This document shows positions 19,337-27,876 of a DNA stretch of 64,000 nt, piece after piece (position 1 is the stretch's first letter; every line of letters starts with the position of its first letter). Made by a program: the position numbers and the translations under genes. The notes beneath the pieces are model-generated. The model worked only from the letters and a program-made list of their open reading frames with translations, searched no databases and was not told the DNA's origin. Origin of the DNA: an uncultured Bacteroidaceae bacterium (lineage in GTDB: Bacteria > Bacteroidota > Bacteroidia > Bacteroidales > Bacteroidaceae); contig CAJOCU010000004.1 in the NCBI GenBank assembly GCA_905233765.1, forward strand, positions 1-64,000. The letters run 5' to 3'.

Positions 19337-20305
19337 TTACAACATACAACTGAACGAGTCAACGATGCCTATGAGATGGCGCTGCTGGTCGGTCACGAGC
19401 ACCGCGTGAATCTTGTTCTTTTGCATCAGATGTTGTATCTCGCTAATCTTCATATCTTCCGGAACGCATTTCGGAGTCCCTGTCATCACATCGCCCACCG
19501 TCACATTGAAGAAGTCGTGCTTCAGCCGCTCCATCGCACGGCGCACGTCGCCGTCGGTGATAATACCCGCAACCCTGTCATCCACCACCGCCACCACGAG
19601 TCCGAGTCGCGAGCGGCTCACGCTGATGACGGCCTCGCTCAGCGGCATCGATATGGACACCGTGGGCAGGTCCTCTGTGCGCATCACATCGCGCGCTGTC
19701 GTCAGCAACCGGCGTCCCAGCGAACCGCCAGGATGGAACTGAGCGTAGTCGCGCGCCTCGAAATGACGTTCCTCCATCAGCGCCACGGCCAGCGCATCGC
19801 CCAGCGCCAACTGCGCCGTCGTGCTGCTCGTGGGAGCCAGGTTCAGGGGGCATGCCTCGTGAGCCACGTGAAGCAGGATATGGACATCGGCGTGGCGCGC
19901 CAGCAGCGAGTCGGCATTTCCTGAGATGCCGATAATCGACACATGACGCTCCTTCAACGAGGGGATAATGCGCAGCAGTTCATCAGTCATACCACTGTTG
20001 CTCAAAGCCACCACCACATCACCCCTAGCTACCATGCCAAGATCGCCGTGGAAGGCATCCAAGGGATTCAAGTAGAACGAGGGAGTGCCGGTGCTAGCCA
20101 GCGTGGCAGCAATCTTCGCACCGATGTGGCCGCTCTTGCCGACGCCCGTCACCACTACCTTACCCGTGCACTGAAGAATCAGCGCCACAGCGCGGTCGAA
20201 GGTCTCGTCCAGCTGTGGGATGGTTTGCAGAATGGCCTCCGCCTCGTCACGCAGACAGCGGACGGCGACATCTCTCACCTGTTGTGACACATTCTTATCT
20301 TTCAT
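19337..20305 (-). CDS. kdsD: D-arabinose-5-phosphate isomerase, KpsF/GutQ family
   Basis: The 322-residue protein converts ribulose 5-phosphate to arabinose 5-phosphate, the first step to KDO. It has an N-terminal SIS domain (about 35-170; VVVTGVGKSGHIGAKIAATL, VVALSNSGMTDE, where many homologues have SNSGET) and two C-terminal CBS domains (about 205-320; DVMRTEDLPTV, DVMTGTPKCV). Its ATG overlaps the kdsA stop in an ATGA, so the two are translationally coupled. Pairing with kdsA strongly supports the KDO assignment over a sugar-alcohol role. Confidence 0.95.
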   Translation of the reverse strand: MKDKNVSQQVRDVAVRCLRDEAEAILQTIPQLDETFDRAVALILQCTGKVVVTGVGKSGHIGAKIAATLASTGTPSFYLNPLDAFHGDLGMVARGDVVVALSNSGMTDELLRIIPSLKERHVSIIGISGNADSLLARHADVHILLHVAHEACPLNLAPTSSTTAQLALGDALAVALMEERHFEARDYAQFHPGGSLGRRLLTTARDVMRTEDLPTVSISMPLSEAVISVSRSRLGLVVAVVDDRVAGIITDGDVRRAMERLKHDFFNVTVGDVMTGTPKCVPEDMKISEIQHLMQKNKIHAVLVTDQQRHLIGIVDSFSCML

Positions 20306-21054
20306 AACAATCCCTTGATAACAGTTTCCAAATCTTCCAGCCTCAACATATTAGGCCCGTCGCTCAGCGCATGGTCCGGGTCGGGATGTGTCTCGAAGAA
20401 ATAACCCGTCGCGCCAAAGGCTTTGGCGGCCAATGCCATCGACGGCACGAATTCACGGTTTCCCCCCGTCTTGCCACAGGCAGCACCAGGTCGTTGCACA
20501 CTGTGCGTGCAGTCCATGATGACACGCGGCGTGAAGGCCAGCATATCAGCGATATTCCTGAAATCCACCACGAGGTTGTTGTAGCCGAACGAATTGCCGC
20601 GCTCGGTTAGCCACACCTCTGTGGCGCCGCTCTCGCGCGCCTTCTCCACCGGATAGCGCATATCCTGTCCCGACAGGAACTGCGCCTTCTTGATATTCAC
20701 CACCTTCCCCGTCTGCGACGCAGCCACCAAAAGGTCCGTCTGGCGACACAGGAAAGCGGGAATCTGCAACACATCAACCACCTCAGCCGCAGGCGCTGCC
20801 TGCCACGCCTCGTGAATATCCGTGAGCAGTCGCAGTCCGAATTTCGCCTTCACATCGGCCAACATCTGCAGGCCTTTCTCCAGGCCCGGGCCACGGAAGG
20901 AGCTGATACTGGTGCGATTGGCCTTGTCGAACGAGGCCTTGAAGTAGATATCCAGATGATATTGTTCCTGCAAGCGAAGAAGTTCCGCAGCAACGACATC
21001 GAGAACATCTGTGCTCTCAATGACACAGGGGCCGGCTATGAAGAGAGGGGACAT
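20302..21054 (-). CDS. kdsA: 3-deoxy-8-phosphooctulonate (KDO-8-P) synthase
   Basis: The 250-residue enzyme condenses phosphoenolpyruvate with arabinose 5-phosphate to KDO-8-phosphate for lipopolysaccharide core synthesis. Signature stretches are FIAGPCVIES, YFKASFDKANRTS and FRGPGLEKGLQ near the N-terminus, and MDCTHSVQRPG and FFETHPDPDHALSDGPNM near the C-terminus. The start is ATG 21054, which begins directly before the conserved barrel strand. The longer frame upstream runs through the repeat-rich leader and would add an unrelated 41-residue extension, so it is rejected. It has its own -7 box and is first in the kdsA-kdsD-cls run. Confidence 0.96.
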   Translation of the reverse strand: MSPLFIAGPCVIESTDVLDVVAAELLRLQEQYHLDIYFKASFDKANRTSISSFRGPGLEKGLQMLADVKAKFGLRLLTDIHEAWQAAPAAEVVDVLQIPAFLCRQTDLLVAASQTGKVVNIKKAQFLSGQDMRYPVEKARESGATEVWLTERGNSFGYNNLVVDFRNIADMLAFTPRVIMDCTHSVQRPGAACGKTGGNREFVPSMALAAKAFGATGYFFETHPDPDHALSDGPNMLRLEDLETVIKGLL

Positions 21055-21090
21055 TAGAGTTGATTGTTGAAAGTTGAGAGTTCTTGAAGG
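21055..21090. repeat. Short repeat in the kdsA leader
   Basis: GTTGATTGTTGAAAGTTGAG and following bases lie immediately upstream of the kdsA ATG. If translated they give RTLNFQQSTL, like the inserts seen inside other proteins here. Confidence 0.65.
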
Positions 21091-21146
21091 GTCAAGCGAG
21101 CGAGCTCGAGCGAAGGGGTGAGGGGGAGCGCACTCCTTTTGGAGCG

Positions 21147-21154
21147 CAAAAATA
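21147..21154 (-). promoter_or_regulatory. -7 box for kdsA
   Basis: Minus-strand TATTTTTG fits TAnnTTTG and would give a leader of about 85 nt before the kdsA ATG at 21054. Confidence 0.5.
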
Positions 21155-21228
21155 AGCGATTTTGTGCGCTTAAACAAGTTTTCACGTAAAAAAGCACCTT
21201 TTAAGCCGGATATTTGGATAAAAAGCAG

Positions 21229-21236
21229 TACTTTTG
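21229..21236 (+). promoter_or_regulatory. -7 box for the MaoC-dapA pair
   Basis: TACTTTTG lies about 90 bases before the ATG at 21326. The leader contains TTAAACTTTAAACTTTAAT repeats (21257-21298). Confidence 0.6.
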
Positions 21237-21256
21237 CAGCGATTTTGAAAAGACAT

Positions 21257-21298
21257 TCAACTTTAAGCTCTAAACATTAAACTTTAAACTTTAATCTC
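21257..21298. repeat. AAACTTTAAAC-type repeats in the MaoC gene leader
   Basis: CATTCAACTTTAAGC, AAACATTAAAC and TTTAAACTTTAATC follow each other just upstream of the gene. The arrangement matches the pgk leader closely. Confidence 0.6.
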
Positions 21299-21325
21299 AA
21301 AACAACCGGCTCTGCCCGTACACAT

Positions 21326-21796
21326 ATGTCCCCTGTTATCATCAACTGCTACGAAGACTTCGAAGCACTCCTCGGCAAGGAGATAGGCATTAGCGACTAC
21401 GTTCAGGTCAACCAAGACCGCATTAACCTCTTCGCCGATGCGACCCTCGACCACCAATGGATCCATGTCGATGAGGAGCGCTGCAAAACCGAGAGCCCCT
21501 TCCACCAGACCATTGCCCACGGCTACCTCACCCTCTCTCTCCTGCCCTACCTCTGGGATCAGATCATTCAGGTCAACAACCTGGAGCGTCTTGTCAACTA
21601 CGGTATGGACAAGATGAAGTTCGGCCAGCCCGTGCTCTCTGGACAGAGCGTGCGCATGACGACCCACTTGGAAGCCCTCGCCAACCTGCGTGGCGCCATC
21701 CGCATGAGCATCCACTTCACCATCGATATCAAGGAGACTGGCAAGACCGCCCTCGAGGGCGTTGCCACTTTCATCTACTTCTTCAAGAAAAACTAG
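21326..21796 (+). CDS. MaoC-like (R)-enoyl-CoA hydratase family protein
   Basis: The 156-residue single hot-dog protein carries the hydratase-2 motif (FADATLDHQWIHVDEERC then FHQTIAHGYLTLSL), with the conserved Asp and His that hydrate trans-2-enoyl-CoA. Length is normal for single-domain MaoC proteins. The physiological substrate cannot be read from the sequence. The gene is followed after 7 bases by dapA and shares its promoter, though no metabolic link is obvious. Confidence 0.88.
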   Translation: MSPVIINCYEDFEALLGKEIGISDYVQVNQDRINLFADATLDHQWIHVDEERCKTESPFHQTIAHGYLTLSLLPYLWDQIIQVNNLERLVNYGMDKMKFGQPVLSGQSVRMTTHLEALANLRGAIRMSIHFTIDIKETGKTALEGVATFIYFFKKN

Positions 21797-21803
21797 TCAA
21801 CGC

Positions 21804-22694
21804 ATGCATAATAAATTCCGCGGACTGGGCATCGCCCTCATCACCCCCTTCAAGACCGACGGCAGCATCGATGAAGAAGCACTCATCAAGCTCGTAGAGT
21901 TCCAGATCAAAGGTGGCGCCGACTTCCTCTGCATTATGGGAACCACTGCCGAGACTCCGTGCCTCACGCCCGATGAGAAACGCTGGCTCAAGGAGACGCT
22001 CGTAGAGCGCGTCGCCGGTCGTGTGCCCCTGCTCATGGGCTGTGGCGGCAACAACACCGCTGCCGTCGTCCATGAACTGCAGACGACCGACTGGACAGGC
22101 ATCGACGGTGTCCTCAGCGTCTGTCCGATGTACAACAAACCGTCGCAGGAAGGCCTCTACCAGCATTTCCGCGCCATCGCCGAGGCATCACCCGTGCCCG
22201 TCGTATTATACAATGTACCAGGGCGCACAGGTGTGAACATGACCGCCGAGACGACCCTGCGCCTGGCGCGCGACTTCGAGAACATCGTGGCCATCAAGGA
22301 AGCCAGCGGCAACATCACACAGATGGACGATATCATCAAAAACAAGCCCGAGGGCTTCGATGTTATCTCCGGCGACGATGGCATCACCTTCCCACTCATC
22401 ACCCTCGGTGCCGTAGGTGTCATCAGCGTCATCGGCAACGCGCTGCCGCGCGAGTTCTCGCGCATGGTTCGCCTCGCCCTTCGCGGCGAGTATGCCTCCG
22501 CCCTCCACATCCACCACAAATTCGCCGAGCTCTTCAAACTTCTCTTCGTAGATGGTAACCCCGCCGGCGTCAAAGCGATGCTCCACGCCATGGGGATGAT
22601 CGAGAACCAGTTGCGACTGCCCCTCGTGCCCACACGACTCACCACCATGGAGCAGATCTCCAACATCCTACACGAACTACACATCAAATATTAA
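21804..22694 (+). CDS. dapA: 4-hydroxy-tetrahydrodipicolinate synthase
   Basis: The 296-residue (beta/alpha)8 aldolase condenses pyruvate with aspartate semialdehyde, the first committed step of lysine/diaminopimelate synthesis. Visible motifs are GTTAETPCL (substrate loop), YNVPGRTGVN (catalytic Tyr and Arg) and IVAIKEASGN (Schiff-base Lys). The start is ATG 21804; a longer in-frame start lies inside the preceding gene. A strong hairpin terminator follows directly. Confidence 0.96.
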   Translation: MHNKFRGLGIALITPFKTDGSIDEEALIKLVEFQIKGGADFLCIMGTTAETPCLTPDEKRWLKETLVERVAGRVPLLMGCGGNNTAAVVHELQTTDWTGIDGVLSVCPMYNKPSQEGLYQHFRAIAEASPVPVVLYNVPGRTGVNMTAETTLRLARDFENIVAIKEASGNITQMDDIIKNKPEGFDVISGDDGITFPLITLGAVGVISVIGNALPREFSRMVRLALRGEYASALHIHHKFAELFKLLFVDGNPAGVKAMLHAMGMIENQLRLPLVPTRLTTMEQISNILHELHIKY

Positions 22695-22734
22695 CAAAGA
22701 ATGGCGCCCCGTTTCCGAGGCGCCATTCTTTGTT
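22693..22734. terminator. Bidirectional terminator between dapA and small lipoprotein gene
   Basis: AACAAAGAATGGCGCC (22693-22708) and GGCGCCATTCTTTGTT (22719-22734) form a perfect 16-bp stem with a 10-nt loop. It lies between two convergent stops and can serve both strands. Confidence 0.9.
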
Positions 22735-22745
22735 ATTCTGCTTTT

Positions 22746-23096
22746 TTACTCTGCTTTGGGGCGCTTGAACACAAAGTTCACAGCTATCGCACGAACGTTG
22801 TCGCGGATACCATTTACGTAGGCATTGCTACCGAAATTAGGGTGTGCAGTGCCTATCTCAGTGTAGGCGCTCACCAGTTCCCAGCCGTCAGCACCCATAC
22901 GGTTGAGCATTCGGGTCTGGTCGCCGAAGTCGAGATTGCCGAATTCGGGTTTATCCTCAGTCGGATGGCCTGGGATGGTGACGACCTTATATTCCCACGT
23001 CTGTGAGGCCTGAGTGACCTCATCCGCCGAGCCGCAAGCCACGAGCATGACAGCGGCACAGAGGGCCAGAGAGAGTGCTTTCAGTATGTGCTGCAT
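22746..23096 (-). CDS. Small lipoprotein, DUF4177-like
   Basis: The 116-residue protein has a lipoprotein signal ending LVAC (MQHILKALSLALCAAVMLVA then Cys21). The mature part has the pattern WEYKVV ... LNRMGADGWELVSA, which resembles DUF4177-type small domains; I am not certain of that assignment. It lies 6 bases after the methylmalonyl-CoA epimerase stop in the same direction, so it is probably its operon partner. Function unknown. Confidence 0.7.
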   Translation of the reverse strand: MQHILKALSLALCAAVMLVACGSADEVTQASQTWEYKVVTIPGHPTEDKPEFGNLDFGDQTRMLNRMGADGWELVSAYTEIGTAHPNFGSNAYVNGIRDNVRAIAVNFVFKRPKAE

Positions 23097-23102
23097 AAGG
23101 CC

Positions 23103-23516
23103 TTATTTCTTGGGGTCCTCGCACAGCTCTGTGAGAATACCCACAGTGCTCTTGGGATGCAGGAAAGCAATCTGGAGACCGTCGGCACCCTTGCGGGGAG
23201 CTTTGTCGATGAGACGGATGCCTTTGCCGTCGCACTCGGCGAGTGCCTCAGCGACACCGTCTTCGATGCAGAAGGCCACGTGGTGGATGCCACGACCGCC
23301 ATTGTCAAGGTACTTCTGCACGGTGCTCTCAGGGCTCGTGGGCTCCAGAAGTTCGAGCTTCACCTCGCCGACTTGCAGGAATGCGGTCTTCACCTTCTGG
23401 TCCTCAACGACCTCGGTCTTATAGCACTTCAGACCCAGTACATTCTCGAAATAAGGCAGCACTTCGTCAATGCTCTGCACGGCGATGCCCAGATGTTCAA
23501 TCTTTGAAATCTTCAT
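23103..23516 (-). CDS. mce: Methylmalonyl-CoA epimerase
   Basis: The 137-residue VOC-fold protein interconverts (S)- and (R)-methylmalonyl-CoA in the propionate/succinate pathway. The expected metal-ligand positions are present: His8 (KIEHLGIAV), His in GIHHVAFCIED, and Glu in ILTELCE. Length is typical. No mutase or carboxylase gene is nearby, as is common. It is expressed from its own promoter at 23561-23590. Confidence 0.92.
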   Translation of the reverse strand: MKISKIEHLGIAVQSIDEVLPYFENVLGLKCYKTEVVEDQKVKTAFLQVGEVKLELLEPTSPESTVQKYLDNGGRGIHHVAFCIEDGVAEALAECDGKGIRLIDKAPRKGADGLQIAFLHPKSTVGILTELCEDPKK

Positions 23517-23560
23517 GATGTTTGATGTTTTTTATGAATGAATAAAAACGTTTTCGCCTG

Positions 23561-23590
23561 CAAAGTTAGCGCTTTTTGACGAACGCGCAA
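23561..23590 (-). promoter_or_regulatory. Promoter for mce
   Basis: Minus-strand TAACTTTG (23561-23568) with a -33 TTG (23588-23590) 19 bases upstream. The leader to the ATG is about 40 nt. Confidence 0.65.
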
Positions 23591-23620
23591 AGGAAACGAA
23601 CAAAAAACGCAGCGCACCGC

Positions 23621-26059
23621 TTAGAATTCCACAAGAATGCGCCCGTTAATCAAGCGCCCGGTGAGGTAGTTAGGGATGGCGTACTGCTGGTTCGTAATGT
23701 CGGTTATCCAGAGGTAGGAGGCGACATTGTTCAATCCCAGCACATTGAAGCAGTCCACGCCCAGCCACACATTGCGAAGGTAGCGCAGGAAGGGCTTACG
23801 GTTATGGCGGTCTTCGTTCTTGAACAGTCGATAGCTCATTCCGATGTCGGCACGGCGGTAGGCGGGAGCCCGGAATACCATCTTCTCTAGACCCGAGTGA
23901 GGCGGACCAAAGGGAAGACCGCCGGCAAAGGCCATCTTCAGCGTCATCTTCCAGCGTTCGGTGCCAGGGAAGTAGTCCGAGAAGAAGAAATTCACGGCCC
24001 AGCGATGGTCCGTAGGTTGTGGTATCGTCTTGCCATTGAGGTTCATCGAGGCTTTCATCAGCGAGAACGATATCCACGAGTCGGTGCCCGGCACAAACTC
24101 ACCATAGACCTTGAAGTCGGCACCCACGACATAGCCCGAGGCTTCGTTACGACCGTAATAGACAACCTTCACGTTATCGACATTGTAGGGGTTCAGCCGA
24201 TCCTGCAGTTTGTAATAGAACTCGGTCGTGAACTTAAACGGCCTACCGGCCACGCGAAACTTATACTCACCGCCCAACACCACCTGGAAGGAACGCTGAC
24301 TTTGGATGTCCTTGTTCAGGGCGACGATGGTAGCGCCGTCGCGTGTCGTGGTGTCACGGAGCTCCTTGTAGAAGGGGGCCTGGTAGTACAAGCCTGTCGC
24401 CAGACGGAAGGTGAAATTGTCGTTCTTCGCTGGCACGAAACCGACGCTAGCGCGGGGTGAGAAGAGCGTCTCTTTGTTCCAAGACCAATAGCTTAATCGT
24501 ACGCCACCGTTAACTGATATAGTTCCTATTCCCAACTCCTTACGCCATGTATCTTGAACATATGCTTCAAGACGGTGCGAGGAAATTTCCTGCTTGCTCT
24601 TCAGGTTGTAGATGAGCTCCAAACGGTCGCCGTAATGAGGCATCGAATAGCCTGCGGAATCACGAAACTCCCACTCGCGGCTGTTCTCGCTAATACGTTC
24701 ATGCTTGTAGAGCAGCCCCGCCTGCAGGTGGTTCTCCCGCGGTTTGAAGTCATAGACAGCACGCACGGTCTGGGTGTGCGACGTGAGCAGGTTGCGCGCG
24801 TGTTCCATATAGGTTCCTACGCCAAGCTGCTCGCTGGTGTTGGTGTCATCGAGCCAGTACTGTCCCTGAATATCGTAGGTCTCGCGTTCCTTGGTGGTGA
24901 AGGCGGAGGCACCGAGCGTCAGCGACGAGCGCTGCCCGAACTTCTTCGTGAGCGAGACGGCGGCGAACATCGTTCGGAACAGGTCCTGTTCTTCGCCGTC
25001 GAAATAGACGCGGAAGCTCTTCACATCCTCCATCGTGCCGAAGTTCGTCTCGCGGTCTTTGGGTTTGAAGCGGTAGTTGTTACGCGAGATATATCCAATG
25101 GCATCGAGCGTCCAGTCCTTCGTGGGCTGCCACGAGAGATAGGCTTGGTAGTCGATGAACGTAGGGTCATACTCGCCATTGGTCTGCAGCGAGCCCAGCA
25201 GATAACGGTTCGACTTGAAACGAAAGCCCTGCGAGAAGGAGACCTTACCCACGCGGAAACCGTCATAGACACTGGCACCCAGGAGGCTGGCATTGACAGA
25301 GCCCTCGTGGCGCTCCGGACGCTTATAGGTGATGTCGAGCACCGATGACATACGGTCGCCATACTTTGCCTCGAAACCGCCAGCGGAGAACTGTACACGT
25401 TCCACCATATCGGAGTTGATGACCGAGAGGCCCTCCTGCTGACCGCTGGAGACGAGCATCGGACGGTAGATCTCTACGCCGTTCACATAGACGCAGTTCT
25501 CGTCGAAGGAACCGCCACGGACGTTGTACTGGCTGGAGAGCTCATTGTGCGAGGAGACGCCTGCCTGCGTGGCCACGAGTTCCTCTACGGCATTGCCTGT
25601 GGTCGAGGGCATCCGCTTCAGGTCCTTAATGGTGAGCTCCTGCGTGGAGCCCATCTGCCGCCGCACCTCGCTGACAACCACCTCGCCCATCTCGGTCCCC
25701 GAGGAGCGCATCGTGACGTTCCAGGTGAGTTTGCCCTGTGGGCGGACGAGCGCCTTCTGCTTCTTCTCGTAGCCGATCAATGAATAGCTGATCACGATAG
25801 AGTCTGCGGGCTGGAAATCAAAGGCATACTTCCCGTCGAGACCCGTCACCGTGCCAGCGACCTGTCCCACGACCTTCACCGCCACAAAGGGCAGCGGTTT
25901 CTGGTCTTCATCCACCACACGCCCACTGATGGAGCACGTCGTAGCGGGTGCTACGACAACAGTATCCGTTGTCGCAGGAGGAACCTGATCGTTTGTTTCC
26001 TGAGCGGCAACAGCATTCGGGAGGAACGCTGCCAAAAAGTATAATAGACGCTTACTCAC
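23621..26059 (-). CDS. TonB-dependent outer-membrane receptor with N-terminal regulatory-like domain
   Basis: The 812-residue protein has a signal peptide (MSKRLLYFLAAFLPNAVAAQ), a carboxypeptidase-regulatory-like domain (about 42-118; ISGRVVDEDQKPLPFVAVKV), a TonB plug (about 125-245; VEELVATQAGVSSHNELSS, YNVRGGSFDENCVYVNGVEI), and a C-terminal 22-strand-type barrel. It should take up a substrate across the outer membrane, powered by TonB-ExbBD. No SusD partner is adjacent, so it is not a classical SusCD pair and the ligand is unknown. It is the last gene of the long minus-strand run, 29 bases after the phosphoethanolamine-transferase-like gene. Confidence 0.9.
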   Translation of the reverse strand: MSKRLLYFLAAFLPNAVAAQETNDQVPPATTDTVVVAPATTCSISGRVVDEDQKPLPFVAVKVVGQVAGTVTGLDGKYAFDFQPADSIVISYSLIGYEKKQKALVRPQGKLTWNVTMRSSGTEMGEVVVSEVRRQMGSTQELTIKDLKRMPSTTGNAVEELVATQAGVSSHNELSSQYNVRGGSFDENCVYVNGVEIYRPMLVSSGQQEGLSVINSDMVERVQFSAGGFEAKYGDRMSSVLDITYKRPERHEGSVNASLLGASVYDGFRVGKVSFSQGFRFKSNRYLLGSLQTNGEYDPTFIDYQAYLSWQPTKDWTLDAIGYISRNNYRFKPKDRETNFGTMEDVKSFRVYFDGEEQDLFRTMFAAVSLTKKFGQRSSLTLGASAFTTKERETYDIQGQYWLDDTNTSEQLGVGTYMEHARNLLTSHTQTVRAVYDFKPRENHLQAGLLYKHERISENSREWEFRDSAGYSMPHYGDRLELIYNLKSKQEISSHRLEAYVQDTWRKELGIGTISVNGGVRLSYWSWNKETLFSPRASVGFVPAKNDNFTFRLATGLYYQAPFYKELRDTTTRDGATIVALNKDIQSQRSFQVVLGGEYKFRVAGRPFKFTTEFYYKLQDRLNPYNVDNVKVVYYGRNEASGYVVGADFKVYGEFVPGTDSWISFSLMKASMNLNGKTIPQPTDHRWAVNFFFSDYFPGTERWKMTLKMAFAGGLPFGPPHSGLEKMVFRAPAYRRADIGMSYRLFKNEDRHNRKPFLRYLRNVWLGVDCFNVLGLNNVASYLWITDITNQQYAIPNYLTGRLINGRILVEF

Positions 26060-26088
26060 ACTATTATAAAAACGATGTAACGGCCATA

Positions 26089-27864
26089 TTATTGTTTAGA
26101 GCGACCGCTATCATCACCTATGATTGCATCATAATCGCGTTCTCCGCGTAGCAAGCGCTTTCGCGAAACATCATAAGCGCTGTCCAGTATGTCCAGCCGG
26201 GGATCATAAAACTTGCAGTAGATACCCCCGAGCCGCAATAGTGTATGTGCCAAAGCATCAGTCATATACCGTGTGTCAGCCATCCGACGAATACGGAGCC
26301 ACTGCTGAGGATGCGACTGCTGGTAGCGTTCGGTGGCATAGAACCATAGCGGGATCTCAAACTGAGGACCGATTTCCTCCGGCGACCAACCCAGCGTGCG
26401 ACCATAGCTCTGAAGACCATGATCGAAGACCAGTTCGCCATGATCCGGCACGTGAATGATGATAGCATTTTTGTCCTGAAAGCGCTGGACGATTGCCGAT
26501 ATAATACCATCCACATAACGGATGGCATTATCGTAGTCCGACAGGATCTGCCGCTGCGCATCGCTGAGGTCGGGGCGCGCATAGTCGCAGGGGTGAAAGT
26601 ATTCGTGCGACTGTGGGTAGCGAGCAGAGAAGTCGAAGTGCATCGCCTTGAAATGGAAGATGACCAATTCACGCGACGACTGTGACGGCAGCGCCTGCAG
26701 GGAATCGTAATCGTCTAACAGAGCGCCATCGTACTCGTGCAAGGTGGTGTTGCGATGAGTGAATTGGGATTCGCTCATGCGTTCATTGTTCATGAACAAG
26801 TCCTCACCGAAGTTGCTGAAACTACGACTGCGGTCGAGGACATATTGGTTGCTGAGGAACGAAACATTGTAGCCCGCCGCCTTAAACAACTGTGTGAACA
26901 ATGGTTCATCGTACCAAGCCCCTTGATGGCCGTATGCAAACGTGGAGAATACATGCTGGAAACTCTCGCAGGTGACATTCCATGGCGAGACCGCATTGGT
27001 GAAAGGGACCATCCGTCCCTGCCCTATCCACTGTTGCTCACAGGGGGTCGTGGCCTTGTCATAGCCGAAGAACGTCGCATGGCTGCGATTGAAGCTCTCG
27101 CCGATAATGAGCACAATGGTGGACGAGTCGGTGCTGCAGCTATCAACGCTGATCTCATCCAATATGTCGTTGAGACGACGGACCGCCTGGGCATTCTGTG
27201 AATGTTCCGAAATCGCAAACACGACCCGATACAGAGGGATGTAGTCGCGCGTGGGAGGGTTAATATCACACGTCGCTTGGGTCTCCAGCTCGTTCTGCTG
27301 GAGTAGGATGCGATGATAGACATAATGCTTGTTCTCCCAGGAAAGGCAGACGGCTGTAGCAAGAACAACGCCCGTCAGAACGCTTAGCAGCCGCGAGTAG
27401 CGATGAAGGACCATGGAGACACCTTTCAGAATCCGCCGCCGCAGTTTGAAGGAAGTGTATAGGAGTATCTGCAAGAAGAGCAGCAAGAGCAGCGGCGTGC
27501 AACGCGAGATCAGGAGGTCTGGAGTCAGATAGGTGGCGAGCGCCTCACCGGTTTCCTGCGGATTAGACTGCAGGAAGATGGTATAGAGCATAGGAGTTAA
27601 GGGCGTGTGGGCCTGTTCGTAACACACCAAATCAACAGCGGCCACCAGATAAGCCACAACGGCGATAACCGTCTGAAAGCCAATGCGCAATCTACGGGGC
27701 AGAAGCGCCAGAAGAAGCACGACAACGTAGAGGTCAAGAAACAACTCAAACAGACCTATCAGACGGCTGCCGTTCCAGGGTTCTGTGACGACGCAGTAGG
27801 CGCCCAAGACATACATCAAGCAGAAGAACAGAACGCTGCGACGGATAGGTCTTATGATGAACAT
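26089..27864 (-). CDS. Phosphoethanolamine transferase-like membrane enzyme (EptA/sulfatase fold)
   Basis: The 591-residue protein has four to five transmembrane helices in the first ~175 residues and a periplasmic alkaline-phosphatase/sulfatase-fold domain from about 245. Metal and catalytic landmarks are IIGESFNRSHATFFGY (Glu256), SPWNVTCESFQHVFS (Thr298, in the place of the EptA nucleophile), and HVPDHGELVFDHG near the C-terminus. The family transfers phosphoethanolamine to lipid A or other glycans. The nucleophile segment differs from the usual enterobacterial form, so the acceptor is uncertain. It sits 12 bases downstream of the kinase-RapZ fusion and upstream of the TonB receptor. Confidence 0.82.
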   Translation of the reverse strand: MFIIRPIRRSVLFFCLMYVLGAYCVVTEPWNGSRLIGLFELFLDLYVVVLLLALLPRRLRIGFQTVIAVVAYLVAAVDLVCYEQAHTPLTPMLYTIFLQSNPQETGEALATYLTPDLLISRCTPLLLLLFLQILLYTSFKLRRRILKGVSMVLHRYSRLLSVLTGVVLATAVCLSWENKHYVYHRILLQQNELETQATCDINPPTRDYIPLYRVVFAISEHSQNAQAVRRLNDILDEISVDSCSTDSSTIVLIIGESFNRSHATFFGYDKATTPCEQQWIGQGRMVPFTNAVSPWNVTCESFQHVFSTFAYGHQGAWYDEPLFTQLFKAAGYNVSFLSNQYVLDRSRSFSNFGEDLFMNNERMSESQFTHRNTTLHEYDGALLDDYDSLQALPSQSSRELVIFHFKAMHFDFSARYPQSHEYFHPCDYARPDLSDAQRQILSDYDNAIRYVDGIISAIVQRFQDKNAIIIHVPDHGELVFDHGLQSYGRTLGWSPEEIGPQFEIPLWFYATERYQQSHPQQWLRIRRMADTRYMTDALAHTLLRLGGIYCKFYDPRLDILDSAYDVSRKRLLRGERDYDAIIGDDSGRSKQ

Positions 27865-27876
27865 TGTGCCTTTTTA

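Noticed and set aside
19297-19362. TTG start at 19362 for cls
   Set aside because: It overlaps kdsD and places a charged tail before the signal segment; ATG 19296 begins directly with the hydrophobic segment.
21055-21177. N-terminal extension of kdsA to 21177
   Set aside because: The extension is encoded by short repeats and leader sequence and crosses the -7 box at 21147-21154; the family begins at the chosen ATG.
23621-26059. SusC of a polysaccharide-utilisation locus
   Set aside because: No SusD-like gene is adjacent and the protein is shorter than typical SusC; it is described as a general TonB-dependent receptor.
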